This document shows, piece after piece, positions 1 through 6,150 of a stretch of 6,263 bases of DNA; positions within the stretch are counted from its first letter, which is position 1; every line of letters starts with the position of its first letter. The position numbers and the translations under genes were made by a program. The notes below the pieces were generated by a model. That model searched no databases, was not told the origin of the DNA, and worked only from the letters and a program-made list of their open reading frames with translations. The stretch covers positions 1 to 6,263 of the forward strand of contig JALVUY010000235.1 of NCBI GenBank assembly GCA_027023665.1. The letters run 5' to 3'. The stretch comes from Methanocaldococcaceae archaeon. Its GTDB lineage: Archaea > AGJL01 > Methanococci > Methanococcales > Methanocaldococcaceae.

Positions 1-227
1 AATATTTTAATTAATAGAACAAAATTTAAAATTAAAGAAAATAAAAAATAATAAATTATTAAACACTAATTCAATAATTATCTGATCAATTAATAAATTA
101 TTAGAATTAATTTAGAGCTAATATAGAGTTAGCAATAATTTTAGTTATTATTTTACTCTTATGTGTCTACATTTTATTATTTTTCATCAAAAAATTAACT
201 GTGTAAATGTCTAAATTTTAATAATAA
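1..227. other. AT-rich intergenic region downstream of carA
   Basis: This stretch is almost entirely A and T and has no open frame of useful length on either strand. It lies 3' of carA. The only structure I see besides the possible carA terminator is a short inverted repeat, GCTAA at 117-121 and TTAGC at 129-133, around a 7-nt loop. That could form a weak hairpin but is not convincing in such skewed sequence. No tRNA, CRISPR repeat or insertion-sequence end is visible. Confidence 0.6.
189..194 (-). terminator. Possible oligo-T terminator of carA
   Basis: On the minus strand, about 33 nt after the carA stop codon, there is a run of six T (A6 on the plus strand), followed by further T-rich sequence. 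Archaeal RNA polymerase commonly terminates at T-runs without a strong hairpin. In a background this AT-rich, the assignment is only plausible. Confidence 0.35.
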
Positions 228-1292
228 TTATTTTCTATCCTTTAACTTAACCATTTCATCAAATAAGAACATTGTATCATGTGGTCCAGGTCTCGCCTCT
301 GGGTGGAATTGAACTGAAAATATTGGTAGATCATTATGCTTAATTCCTTCAACTGTCATATCGTTTAAGTTTATAAAACTCACTTTGACATCGTCAGGCA
401 AACTTTCCTCTCTAACGGCAAATCCGTGGTTTTGAGAAGTTATATATACCTTATCAGTTTCTAAGTCCTTAACTGGCTGATTTCCACCCCTATGACCAAA
501 CTTCATTTTGTATGTATCTCCTCCAAAAGCTAAGGCTAAAAGTTGATTTCCTAAACAAATTCCTGTTATTGGCACCACTCCAATTAAATTTTTAATGCAT
601 TTAATAACATCCTTAAGCCTTGCAGGGTCTCCAGGACCGTTAGAAATTAAAACAAAATCTGGTTTATATTCCAATATCTCGTCATATTTTGTATTGTATG
701 GAACTTGAACTACTTCGCAGTTTCTTTTAACCAAACTTCTTATTATATTCATCTTAACTCCGCAGTCAATTAAAACACACCTTGCTTTTTTGTTGATAGT
801 TTTATGAATTATCGTTTCTTTAGTGGAAACTAATGGAACTAAATCAATATCTGATATATCTTTATATTTTTTAACTTTATCTAATAAATCTTTAATTTCC
901 TCATCAGTTATTTCTTCAGCAACTTTTAAACAACTTTTTACGACCCCTTTATCTCTAATGTTTCTTGTTAAGAATCTTGTATCAATATCCTGAATTCCGG
1001 GAACCTCATATTCTTTTAAAAAGTCATCCAATGCCTTACTCGTTACTTCTCTAACTACAAAGCCCTCTGCCTTTATTCCATCTGACTCAAACCATTCTTT
1101 TTTAACGCCATAGTTACCTTCTAAGGGATAGGTCATCATTACAATCTGTCCTTTGTATGAAGGATCAGTTAAAACTTCCACATAGCCAGTCATAACTGTT
1201 GTAAAAACTAACTCTCCAAAAACTTCTTTTTCTGCTCCAAAACCTTTTCCTTTAAAGACAATTCCATTCTCTAAAACTAACACTGCCTCCAT
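228..1292 (-). CDS. carA: Carbamoyl-phosphate synthase small (glutaminase) subunit
   Basis: This is the glutamine-hydrolysing subunit of cytosolic carbamoyl-phosphate synthase. It passes ammonia to the large subunit CarB, which makes carbamoyl phosphate for arginine and pyrimidine synthesis. The 354-residue product has the CarA N-terminal domain (about 1-165, with [17 protein letters not shown]) followed by a class I glutamine amidotransferase domain. The nucleophile is Cys246 in GICLGNQ, and His330 and Glu332 in FHPE complete the triad. SNGPGDP (217-223), [11 protein letters not shown] (264-274) and SQNHGFAV (286-293) are the usual family signatures. The length is normal for the family. I start at the ATG at 1292, which has a GGTGA site 5 nt upstream. 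The frame extends to a TTG at 1304, but that start would overlap the ribosome binding site and has none of its own. No carB lies in this window. It is divergent from serA. Confidence 0.97.
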   Translation of the reverse strand: MEAVLVLENGIVFKGKGFGAEKEVFGELVFTTVMTGYVEVLTDPSYKGQIVMMTYPLEGNYGVKKEWFESDGIKAEGFVVREVTSKALDDFLKEYEVPGIQDIDTRFLTRNIRDKGVVKSCLKVAEEITDEEIKDLLDKVKKYKDISDIDLVPLVSTKETIIHKTINKKARCVLIDCGVKMNIIRSLVKRNCEVVQVPYNTKYDEILEYKPDFVLISNGPGDPARLKDVIKCIKNLIGVVPITGICLGNQLLALAFGGDTYKMKFGHRGGNQPVKDLETDKVYITSQNHGFAVREESLPDDVKVSFINLNDMTVEGIKHNDLPIFSVQFHPEARPGPHDTMFLFDEMVKLKDRK

Positions 1293-1297
1293 AATTT

Positions 1298-1302
1298 TCA
1301 CC
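1298..1302 (-). promoter_or_regulatory. carA ribosome binding site (decides the start)
   Basis: GGTGA on the minus strand lies 5 nt before the ATG at 1292, the same motif that precedes serA. It lies inside the upstream TTG/GTG in-frame extension, which argues that the longer 358-residue reading is an artefact. Confidence 0.85.
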
Positions 1303-1388
1303 AAAATACCTATAAACTATACACATATATATAGGATTAGGATAAATCATCTATACTGAACTGATCTTATATTGCAATTATTATAGTA

Positions 1389-1403
1389 TTATATAGTTTT
1401 GTT
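1389..1403 (-). promoter_or_regulatory. Probable carA promoter (BRE + TATA)
   Basis: Read on the minus strand, AACAAAAC followed by TATATAA is a good archaeal BRE/TATA pair (TATA at 1389-1396). Transcription would be expected to start about 25 nt downstream, near 1366-1368, giving a leader of roughly 75 nt. A second, more proximal TATATATA lies at 1326-1333 on the same strand. It would give a leader of only about 12 nt and has a weaker purine-rich BRE. I cannot tell which one dominates. Confidence 0.55.
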
Positions 1404-1433
1404 TATGTTATAATGTAGTAATGAGATTTGAAT

Positions 1434-1451
1434 ACCTCCCATAAGGAAGGT
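1434..1451. promoter_or_regulatory. Palindrome between carA and serA promoters, possible operator
   Basis: ACCTCCC, a 4-nt spacer ATAA, then GGAAGGT form an inverted repeat with one mismatch in seven pairs. It is the most GC-rich patch of the divergent control region. It sits about 30 nt upstream of the serA TATA box and upstream of the carA promoter, so a bound regulator could act on either gene. The regulator is unknown. It does not match the NrpR-type GGAA-N-TTCC site cleanly. Confidence 0.4.
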
Positions 1452-1473
1452 CTAATTTCTTCATTATTAATTT

Positions 1474-1488
1474 AAAAACTTTTATACA
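1474..1488 (+). promoter_or_regulatory. Probable serA promoter (BRE + TATA)
   Basis: AAAAACT (1474-1480) followed by TTTATACA (1481-1488) fits the archaeal BRE/TATA layout. The predicted start of transcription is near 1508-1511, leaving a leader of about 30 nt that contains the GGTGA site at 1528-1532, 7 nt before the serA ATG. Confidence 0.65.
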
Positions 1489-1539
1489 CCCTCTATAAAT
1501 GACATTAATACAAAAAACATCTATGTTGGTGAATAGATT

Positions 1540-3114
1540 ATGGTTAAAATATTGGTTACAGATCCACTGCATGAAGAGGCTATAAAAATATTGGAAGAGA
1601 TTGGAGATGTTGAAATCGCAACAGGATTGTCTAAAGAGGAGTTATTAGAAAAAATTAAAGATGTAGATGTTTTAGTTGTAAGAAGTGGGACTAAGGTTAC
1701 AAGAGATGTTATTGAAAAGGCTGAAAAATTGAAAGTTATAGGTAGAGCAGGGGTTGGAGTTGATAACATAGATGTTGATGCCGCTACTGAAAAGGGGATT
1801 ATTGTAGTTAATGCTCCAGACGCTTCATCAATCTCTGTTGCTGAGCTTACTATGGGTTTAATGCTTGCCGCTGCAAGGAATATTCCACAAGCTACGGCAT
1901 CTTTAAAAAGGGGAGAATGGGATAGAAAGAGATTTAAGGGAATCGAGTTATATGGAAAAACTCTTGGAGTTATTGGTTTAGGAAGAATAGGACAACAAGT
2001 TGTTAAAAGGGCTAAGGCATTTGGAATGAATATTATCGGATATGATCCTTACATTCCTAAAGAAGTTGCTGAAAGTTTAGGAGTTGAGTTGGTTGATGAT
2101 ATAAATGAATTATGTAGGAGATCTGATGTAATAACACTTCATGTTCCTTTAACGCCAAAAACTAAGCATATTATTGGTAAAGAACAAATTGCATTAATGA
2201 AAAAGAACGCTATCATTGTCAATTGTGCAAGAGGAGGATTAATAGATGAAAAAGCACTATATGAGGCATTAAAAAATAAAAAAATTAGGGCAGCAGCATT
2301 AGATGTTTTTGAAGAAGAACCTCCAAAGAACAATCCATTATTAACCTTAGATAATGTTATTGGAACTCCTCATCAAGGAGCTTCTACTGAAGAGGCTCAA
2401 AAGGCGGCTGGAACAATAGTTGCTGAACAAATAAAGAAAATTTTAAGAGGAGAACTTGCCGAAAATGTAGTAAATATGCCAAATATTCCTCAAGAAAAGT
2501 TAGGGAAATTAAAGCCATACATGCTGTTGGCAGAGCTTATGGGTAATATAGTAATGCAGGTATTAGATGGATCAGTTAATAGAGTGGAAATTACTTACTC
2601 AGGAGAATTATCAAAAGAAAAAACTGATTTAATAAAAAGAGCCTTTTTGAAAGGATTATTATCTCCAATATTGCTGGCAGGAATTAACTTAGTTAATGCT
2701 CCTGTTATAGCCAAAAATAGAAACATCAATGTAGTTGAAAATACTACATCTGAAGAAAAATATGGAAATGCAATAAAGATAACTGCTGAAAGTGATAATA
2801 AAAAGTTTTCAATTGTTGGAAGTATAATACACAATAAACCAGTTATCTTAGAAGTTGATGGATATGAAGTTAATTTTATTCCAGAGGGTGTTTTAGCAAT
2901 TATCAAACACATAGATAGACCAGGAATAATTGGAAGAGTAGGCATAACTTTAGGTGACTATGGAATAAACATTGCAAGTATGCAGGTTGGTAGAAAAGAG
3001 CCGGGAGGAGAGAGTGTAATGCTGTTAAACTTAGATCACACAGTTCCTGATGAGGTTATAGAGAAAATAAAAGAAATCCCAAATATTAGGGATGTGGCAA
3101 TAGTTAATCTATAA
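1540..3114 (+). CDS. serA: D-3-phosphoglycerate dehydrogenase (long form with ACT domain)
   Basis: This cytosolic NAD-dependent enzyme oxidises 3-phosphoglycerate to 3-phosphohydroxypyruvate, the first step of the phosphorylated serine pathway. In Methanococcales the phosphoserine made further on also feeds tRNA-dependent cysteine synthesis. The 524-residue length is that of the long (type I) enzyme. It has a split substrate-binding domain (about 1-100 and 285-315) and a nucleotide-binding domain with GLGRIG at 146-151 and the acidic residue of GYDPY near 169. The catalytic trio is Arg231 (CARGGLIDE), Glu260 (FEEEPP) and His278 (TPHQGAS), with the spacing of the human enzyme. An intervening allosteric domain (about 316-445) and a C-terminal ACT domain (about 452-524, with DRPGIIGRVG and INIASMQVGR) follow, so feedback by serine is plausible. 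The usual PHLGAS reads PHQGAS here, a mild variant. The ATG has GGTGA 7 nt upstream. Confidence 0.97.
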   Translation: MVKILVTDPLHEEAIKILEEIGDVEIATGLSKEELLEKIKDVDVLVVRSGTKVTRDVIEKAEKLKVIGRAGVGVDNIDVDAATEKGIIVVNAPDASSISVAELTMGLMLAAARNIPQATASLKRGEWDRKRFKGIELYGKTLGVIGLGRIGQQVVKRAKAFGMNIIGYDPYIPKEVAESLGVELVDDINELCRRSDVITLHVPLTPKTKHIIGKEQIALMKKNAIIVNCARGGLIDEKALYEALKNKKIRAAALDVFEEEPPKNNPLLTLDNVIGTPHQGASTEEAQKAAGTIVAEQIKKILRGELAENVVNMPNIPQEKLGKLKPYMLLAELMGNIVMQVLDGSVNRVEITYSGELSKEKTDLIKRAFLKGLLSPILLAGINLVNAPVIAKNRNINVVENTTSEEKYGNAIKITAESDNKKFSIVGSIIHNKPVILEVDGYEVNFIPEGVLAIIKHIDRPGIIGRVGITLGDYGINIASMQVGRKEPGGESVMLLNLDHTVPDEVIEKIKEIPNIRDVAIVNL

Positions 3115-3118
3115 AAAA
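3113..3118 (-). terminator. Possible oligo-T terminator of the trmG10 operon
   Basis: On the minus strand a T6 run immediately follows the stop codon of the last operon gene and overlaps the serA stop codon on the other strand. It is weak evidence in AT-rich DNA, but it is placed where the operon should end. Confidence 0.35.
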
Positions 3119-3709
3119 TTAAACTTTAATTTCAAATTTTTTAATTTCATCAATATGCATTCTATCTTTTAAAAACTCTTTAGGTATTAAATATAAATAT
3201 TTTGGCTCGTAAGGCTCTCCTTTTAATCCTAAAATAACTGCATCAATATTTTCAGGATAATTTAGTTTTATAATTTCATTTATCGGATAAGTTTTTTTGA
3301 ATATAGGATATACTTTGTATCCTTTAAAGTAAATACCGTCCTCTTTTAACTCCGCCCCCACATTTTTCAAATAATATATAAAGGTTTTTGTAGTTTCATC
3401 TAAGTTATCTAAATTATTTAAGGAAATATTTTTTAGTTTATCTGGACTATCTTCTATCTCTATCCTTCTACCAAAGTTTATTTTTACATAGCCATTATTT
3501 GAAACATCTTCAATTTTTATCTTCTTTCTCTTAAGTTTATACCATATTTTTTTGAAAAAACCTTTTACTTTGTATTTAAACAAAATATAGATTAAAAACA
3601 AACCCAAAACTATTAAAAATAAAGGTAGCATCAATATAGCTAATATTAATAGAATTAAAAATATTATAAAACCTTCTAAAATTCCCAATCTATAAACTTT
3701 AATTTTCAT
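3119..3709 (-). CDS. Unrecognised membrane-anchored protein, last gene of the trmG10 operon
   Basis: I do not recognise this 196-residue protein. Residues 8-44 are an unbroken hydrophobic stretch of Ile, Leu, Phe and Val with a proline near 29. That is long enough for two membrane helices in a hairpin, or one over-long helix. A strongly basic segment follows (45-66: [19 protein letters not shown]) and by the positive-inside rule should face the cytoplasm. The rest (67-196) is a soluble, charged alpha/beta-looking domain with the aromatic-rich patches [13 protein letters not shown] and [16 protein letters not shown]. There are no cysteines or histidine clusters, and I see no catalytic motif. 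The ATG has a strong GAGGGA site (3715-3720) and lies inside the end of the PP-loop ATPase gene, with an 11-nt overlap, so translation is probably coupled. This suggests work alongside that enzyme, but the function is unknown. Confidence 0.85.
   Translation of the reverse strand: MKIKVYRLGILEGFIIFLILLILAILMLPLFLIVLGLFLIYILFKYKVKGFFKKIWYKLKRKKIKIEDVSNNGYVKINFGRRIEIEDSPDKLKNISLNNLDNLDETTKTFIYYLKNVGAELKEDGIYFKGYKVYPIFKKTYPINEIIKLNYPENIDAVILGLKGEPYEPKYLYLIPKEFLKDRMHIDEIKKFEIKV
3137..3142 (+). terminator. Possible oligo-T terminator of serA
   Basis: A T6 run lies 22 nt after the serA stop, inside the 3' end of the convergent membrane-protein gene. There is no room for a terminator between the two genes, so serA transcripts must end within or antisense to that gene. 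Confidence 0.4.
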
Positions 3710-4583
3710 ATAAATCCCTCAAAGCATTTTTAACTAACCTTACATATTCCTCCTTTTTTGGAACTACGATAATTTTTTTAGATGGGAGTTTTATTGAAGC
3801 TCTAAAATTATATTTTTTTGCAACATCTGTAACTATTTTGTTGTATTTATATAGCTCATTAAATAAATCTTCACTTAATTTTACATCTTCATCAGCATAC
3901 TGCAAACAACAACCCTCCCTCCAAAAACCAAACTTGTCTCCAACTTCATGTGCCTTTTCTATTTCAATATTATAGTATTTCATCAAATTTAAAACATCTT
4001 CATATGCTAATCTTATCAATGGTCTAAAAAACAAAATTTCCTTATCTTTACCTTTACTATACTTTTGAGGAACTGGTGTGAGTTCCATTTTGTTATAGAC
4101 AACTTCTCCATAAACCTCTCTCAAATAGTTCATTACAGCCCCAGAAACTTTTTCAAGAGCAGAATCTCCAGTCATAATTATTCTAATACCCCTCTCTTTT
4201 GCTATATCTACTGCCTTATCCTTCATTATATTTTTGCATATTCTACAGATACTACTTCCTTTAGCTCCTTTAATCCTTTTTAGCAATTCGTTAGTTATAT
4301 CGTAATATATGACTGGGATATTGTATCTTTGAGAGATTTTTTCAACCATTTTTTTTGAGACATCCCAACTCCATTTATGATAAAAGTGTATTAATGCATC
4401 TATTTTTAGATTTAAATCTTTAGCTAAAGCTATTGCAGTTGAAGAATCCTTTCCACCACTTGCCATAACTACAATTTTTTCATTTAAGACATTCTTTTCT
4501 TTAAATTGCTCAATAATATCTTTTTTTAATTCATCCAAATTATTTAACTTTCTCTTATTTTTTGTCCATTCTGAAAACTCCAT
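3699..4583 (-). CDS. PP-loop ATPase of TtcA/TtuA-like type, possible tRNA thiolase
   Basis: This 294-residue protein belongs to the PP-loop (adenylating) ATPase superfamily, whose members activate a substrate carbonyl with ATP before attack by sulfur or nitrogen. The PP-loop SGGKDSS is at 42-48, after the first beta strand IVVMA. A CxxC pair follows at Cys113/Cys116 (SICRICK), then TGD at 138-140, TPVP near 169-172, FRPLIRL at 186-192, and adjacent Cys225-Cys226 (GCCLQY). The order CxxC, RPL, late Cys is that of the [4Fe-4S]-dependent thiolases TtcA and TtuA, so a tRNA sulfur-transfer role is a reasonable inference. Two differences stand out: no N-terminal zinc-finger domain as in TtuA, and the usual GHxxDD segment reads GDSALE. 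The PAPS-reductase-like branch is an alternative. It begins 12 nt after trmG10 with a weak GTGA site and overlaps the next gene by 11 nt. Confidence 0.85.
   Translation of the reverse strand: MEFSEWTKNKRKLNNLDELKKDIIEQFKEKNVLNEKIVVMASGGKDSSTAIALAKDLNLKIDALIHFYHKWSWDVSKKMVEKISQRYNIPVIYYDITNELLKRIKGAKGSSICRICKNIMKDKAVDIAKERGIRIIMTGDSALEKVSGAVMNYLREVYGEVVYNKMELTPVPQKYSKGKDKEILFFRPLIRLAYEDVLNLMKYYNIEIEKAHEVGDKFGFWREGCCLQYADEDVKLSEDLFNELYKYNKIVTDVAKKYNFRASIKLPSKKIIVVPKKEEYVRLVKNALRDLYEN
3715..3720 (-). promoter_or_regulatory. Ribosome binding site inside the upstream gene
   Basis: GAGGGA on the minus strand lies 5 nt before the membrane-protein ATG and within the last codons of the PP-loop ATPase gene. 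It supports the chosen start and the reading that the two genes are translated in a coupled fashion. Confidence 0.75.
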
Positions 4584-4595
4584 ATTTTCACTATT

Positions 4596-5657
4596 TTATA
4601 TCTTCCTATAAACATGAATATGCCTTATAAGTCCCTTATGAATGTATATCTTATATAGATTCTTTAGTTCCATATCATTAAGGTCTATTTTTTTAGGATA
4701 GGCAAAAACAAAATATCCATTCTTTTTAATGACATCTGGAAGTATTTTTAATATATTTTCAATTTCTCCCTTCTTGGCTGTGGAAATCCCATAAGGTGGA
4801 TCTGTCACAATAGCATCAACTTCTTTTATTCCCAACTCACTTAAAAAATCTTTTACATATTTAGCATCTAACCTCTTAACTTTTATTACTTTATTTAGTA
4901 GATTATATTCTTCAAGGTTTATTAAAGTTCCAGAAGACATTCTCCAATCAATGTCACAACCAATAAGTTTAGCCCCAATTAATCCCGCCTCAATTAAAAA
5001 TCCTCCTGTTCCACAGAATGGGTCTAAAACTATATCTCCCTCTTTTACTCTTGCTAAATTTACCATAGCCCTCGCTAATTTAGGCAATATACATCCTGGA
5101 TGAAAATATTTTCTTAAATGAGGCCTATTTTTTTGGAAATATTTTCTATCTCTCATGCCTAATACATTTGATACAAAAAATGAATCCTTTAGGATAACTA
5201 CTCTAACTAATACATCTGGTTTTGTCAAATTTACTTTAGCATTAGTTTTTAATTTTATAATTCCTCCAATCTCTCTCTCAATCTTTAAAGAATCTATCTT
5301 TTTTGTAAAATCATCTTTATGTAGTTTTAAAACCCTAACGGCAAATGATTTATTTTCATCAATAGCTGGATAATATTCTATATTGTCAATAAATGATTTA
5401 AATGTATTAATAAAATCTTTTGTAATCTCATCTATTAAGTTTATATCCCTATTTTCTAAATTATATCTAAAAATAACTCTATGTCCCTCATCTATATATC
5501 CACTTCTCTTAATTATTTCTTTAACTGGGCTATCTTCAGTTAAAACATATCTTTTTAACCTCTCAACATTTCCTTTATATTTATATATGTCCAACAATGC
5601 CATAAGCTCTCCATAAGGAAGTTCTTCGTGTTCTCCACTTAAAACATATCCAAACAT
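4596..5657 (-). CDS. trmG10: tRNA (guanine-10-N2) methyltransferase, THUMP type
   Basis: This cytosolic AdoMet-dependent enzyme methylates the N2 of G10 in tRNA, typically to m2,2G in hyperthermophilic archaea. The 353-residue protein has an N-terminal part with a THUMP RNA-binding domain (about 55-165), a linker with RDRKYFQKNRPH, the family signature FHPG(186-189)..LPKLARAMVNLA (191-202), and a Rossmann methyltransferase domain. Motif I is DPFCGTGG (212-219), the AdoMet ribose acid is in GCDID (233-237), and the catalytic motif IV is DPPYG (286-290), of the amino-methylating (N/D)PPY type. Length and order match archaeal Trm-G10. Trm11 is the close eukaryotic relative. The ATG has AGGAG 6 nt upstream. 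It is the first gene of a tight minus-strand operon with the PP-loop ATPase, which fits a tRNA-modification theme. Confidence 0.93.
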   Translation of the reverse strand: MFGYVLSGEHEELPYGELMALLDIYKYKGNVERLKRYVLTEDSPVKEIIKRSGYIDEGHRVIFRYNLENRDINLIDEITKDFINTFKSFIDNIEYYPAIDENKSFAVRVLKLHKDDFTKKIDSLKIEREIGGIIKLKTNAKVNLTKPDVLVRVVILKDSFFVSNVLGMRDRKYFQKNRPHLRKYFHPGCILPKLARAMVNLARVKEGDIVLDPFCGTGGFLIEAGLIGAKLIGCDIDWRMSSGTLINLEEYNLLNKVIKVKRLDAKYVKDFLSELGIKEVDAIVTDPPYGISTAKKGEIENILKILPDVIKKNGYFVFAYPKKIDLNDMELKNLYKIYIHKGLIRHIHVYRKI

Positions 5658-5663
5658 ATTAAT

Positions 5664-5668
5664 CTCCT
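5664..5668 (-). promoter_or_regulatory. trmG10 ribosome binding site
   Basis: AGGAG on the minus strand lies 6 nt before the ATG at 5657. It is the only good site near the 5' end of the frame and fixes the start. Confidence 0.8.
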
Positions 5669-5720
5669 AAGTAGTTTTTTGTTTTACTATATTTTATTAA
5701 AAAGGAATCTAATATTTAGT

Positions 5721-5736
5721 TATTATAACCTTTCTA
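5721..5736 (-). promoter_or_regulatory. Probable promoter of the trmG10 operon
   Basis: On the minus strand TAGAAAGG (5729-5736) precedes TTATAATA (5721-5728), a fair BRE/TATA pair. The predicted transcript start is near 5700, giving a leader of about 43 nt with the AGGAG site near its end. Other A/T-rich candidates lie closer to the gene (about 5685-5697), so the exact element is uncertain. Confidence 0.45.
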
Positions 5737-5852
5737 AAAGCATTTTATTTATTATCTTTTCTAAAAATAATAAAAATAGAGTATAATAAAAATAATTTCC
5801 AATATTTAAAATTTTCAAATTTTTCATTGCCGTTTGAAACTGTTTAATTATC

Positions 5853-5882
5853 CATAGATAAACATAGACATTTATAGATTTT
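5853..5882 (+). repeat. Three tandem 10-bp repeats upstream of the RNA-gene promoter
   Basis: CATAGATAAA, CATAGACATT and TATAGATTTT follow each other exactly, each sharing YATAGA at its start. A 10-bp period places the units on the same face of the helix. They end 5 nt before the BRE of the strong plus-strand promoter, where an archaeal activator would bind. In AT-rich DNA a three-unit match could still be chance. Confidence 0.45.
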
Positions 5883-5887
5883 CATTA

Positions 5888-5903
5888 CCGAAAAATTTAT
5901 ATG
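5888..5903 (+). promoter_or_regulatory. Strong archaeal promoter for the GC-rich RNA gene
   Basis: CCGAAAAATTTATATG is close to the best methanococcal BRE/TATA arrangement, as seen at stable-RNA genes (BRE CCGAAAAA, TATA TTTATATG). Counting about 25 nt from the TATA centre puts the start at 5924-5927, which is where the first long RNA helix begins (5926). That agreement is the main support for an RNA gene on this strand. Confidence 0.75.
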
Positions 5904-5923
5904 TGAGTATATATAAGAAATAT

Positions 5924-6150
5924 GAGATTATAATTGCCCCAGATGCGGGAGTGAAATGGAGTCCCAAGAGGGGCAGTTATTATCGAATTTAACCAGTGGG
6001 AGGAGTTGGGGTCCCCTCGACAGGGGCAGAGATCAATGATATACTCCCAATGAACCCGGAGGGAGGTGAGGTTGATGACGCCCAAGTCCAATATGGACAT
6101 TTGTCTATATTTGTCCATATTGGACAGACCCCAATAATAACTCTTATATA
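5924..6150 (+). ncRNA. Candidate structured noncoding RNA, family unknown
   Basis: By hand count 5936-6134 is about 51% G+C, in flanks that are nearly all A/T. In AT-rich hyperthermophiles such islands are usually structural RNAs. No convincing reading frame crosses it. Helices I can draw: 5926-5940 with 5970-5984 (15 positions, one U-U mismatch and one U-G pair); 6006-6013 with 6127-6134 (eight perfect pairs) closing a multi-branch domain; 6013-6017 with 6022-6026 (CGAC loop); 6032-6036 with 6072-6076; 6044-6048 with 6061-6065; and 6086-6099 with 6112-6125 (14 perfect pairs). The U-G pair (5934/5976) would be an A-C mismatch on the other strand, which favours plus-strand transcription. The 3' end is uncertain: the last helix ends at 6134 and a weak T-rich stretch follows at 6151. 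It lacks RNase P, SRP, 5S and tRNA signatures. It could instead be a leader for a gene beyond the window. Confidence 0.65.
6086..6125 (+). repeat. Perfect 14-bp inverted repeat within the RNA candidate
   Basis: GTCCAATATGGACA at 6086-6099 is the exact reverse complement of 6112-6125, with a 12-nt A/U-rich loop. Each arm is itself partly self-complementary (TCC..GGA). In RNA this is a rigid hairpin just inside the closing helix at 6127-6134. It might also act as a transcription-end structure. Confidence 0.9.

Noticed and set aside
1293..1304. Upstream TTG/GTG extension of carA by four codons
   Set aside because: The extension covers the GGTGA site that serves the ATG at 1292, and CarA proteins normally begin at this ATG-equivalent position.
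1445..1460. GGAA...TTC as an NrpR nitrogen-repressor operator near serA
   Set aside because: The second half-site is incomplete and the spacing does not fit. The adjoining ACCTCCC/GGAAGGT symmetry explains the GGAA better.
1521..1769. Minus-strand frame over the start of serA (others at 2139-2333 and 2595-2945)
   Set aside because: These are Ser/Thr/Ile-rich antisense shadows of serA with no initiation signals.
4065..4283. Plus-strand frames antisense to the operon (also 5155-5373 and 5383-5616)
   Set aside because: They are reverse-strand shadows of the PP-loop ATPase and trmG10 genes, rich in Ser, Phe and Ile, with no ribosome binding sites.
5740..5890. CRISPR leader or repeats in the AT-rich stretch
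   Set aside because: The short repeats (10-12 nt) are too short and too close together, and no spacer-repeat periodicity of a CRISPR array is seen.
6072..6078. TTGATGA as a box C of a C/D guide RNA
   Set aside because: The first base is not a purine, it lies inside a helix in the best fold, and no CUGA box D follows at a suitable distance.
6044..6080. SRP helix-8-like segment (CCCGGAGGGAGG) in the RNA candidate
   Set aside because: A GGAG tetraloop flanked by GG resembles the SRP domain IV tip. The conserved AGCA of the asymmetric loop is missing, the paired arms do not extend as in helix 8, and no Alu-domain or long helix-5 sequence is present.
5897..6118. 73-codon minus-strand open frame across the GC-rich island
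   Set aside because: It overlaps the helices and the plus-strand promoter, has no ribosome binding site I can see, and its composition is unlike the other proteins (Cys-Pro-Cys, many Ser/Trp/His). It looks like a chance frame in structured RNA.
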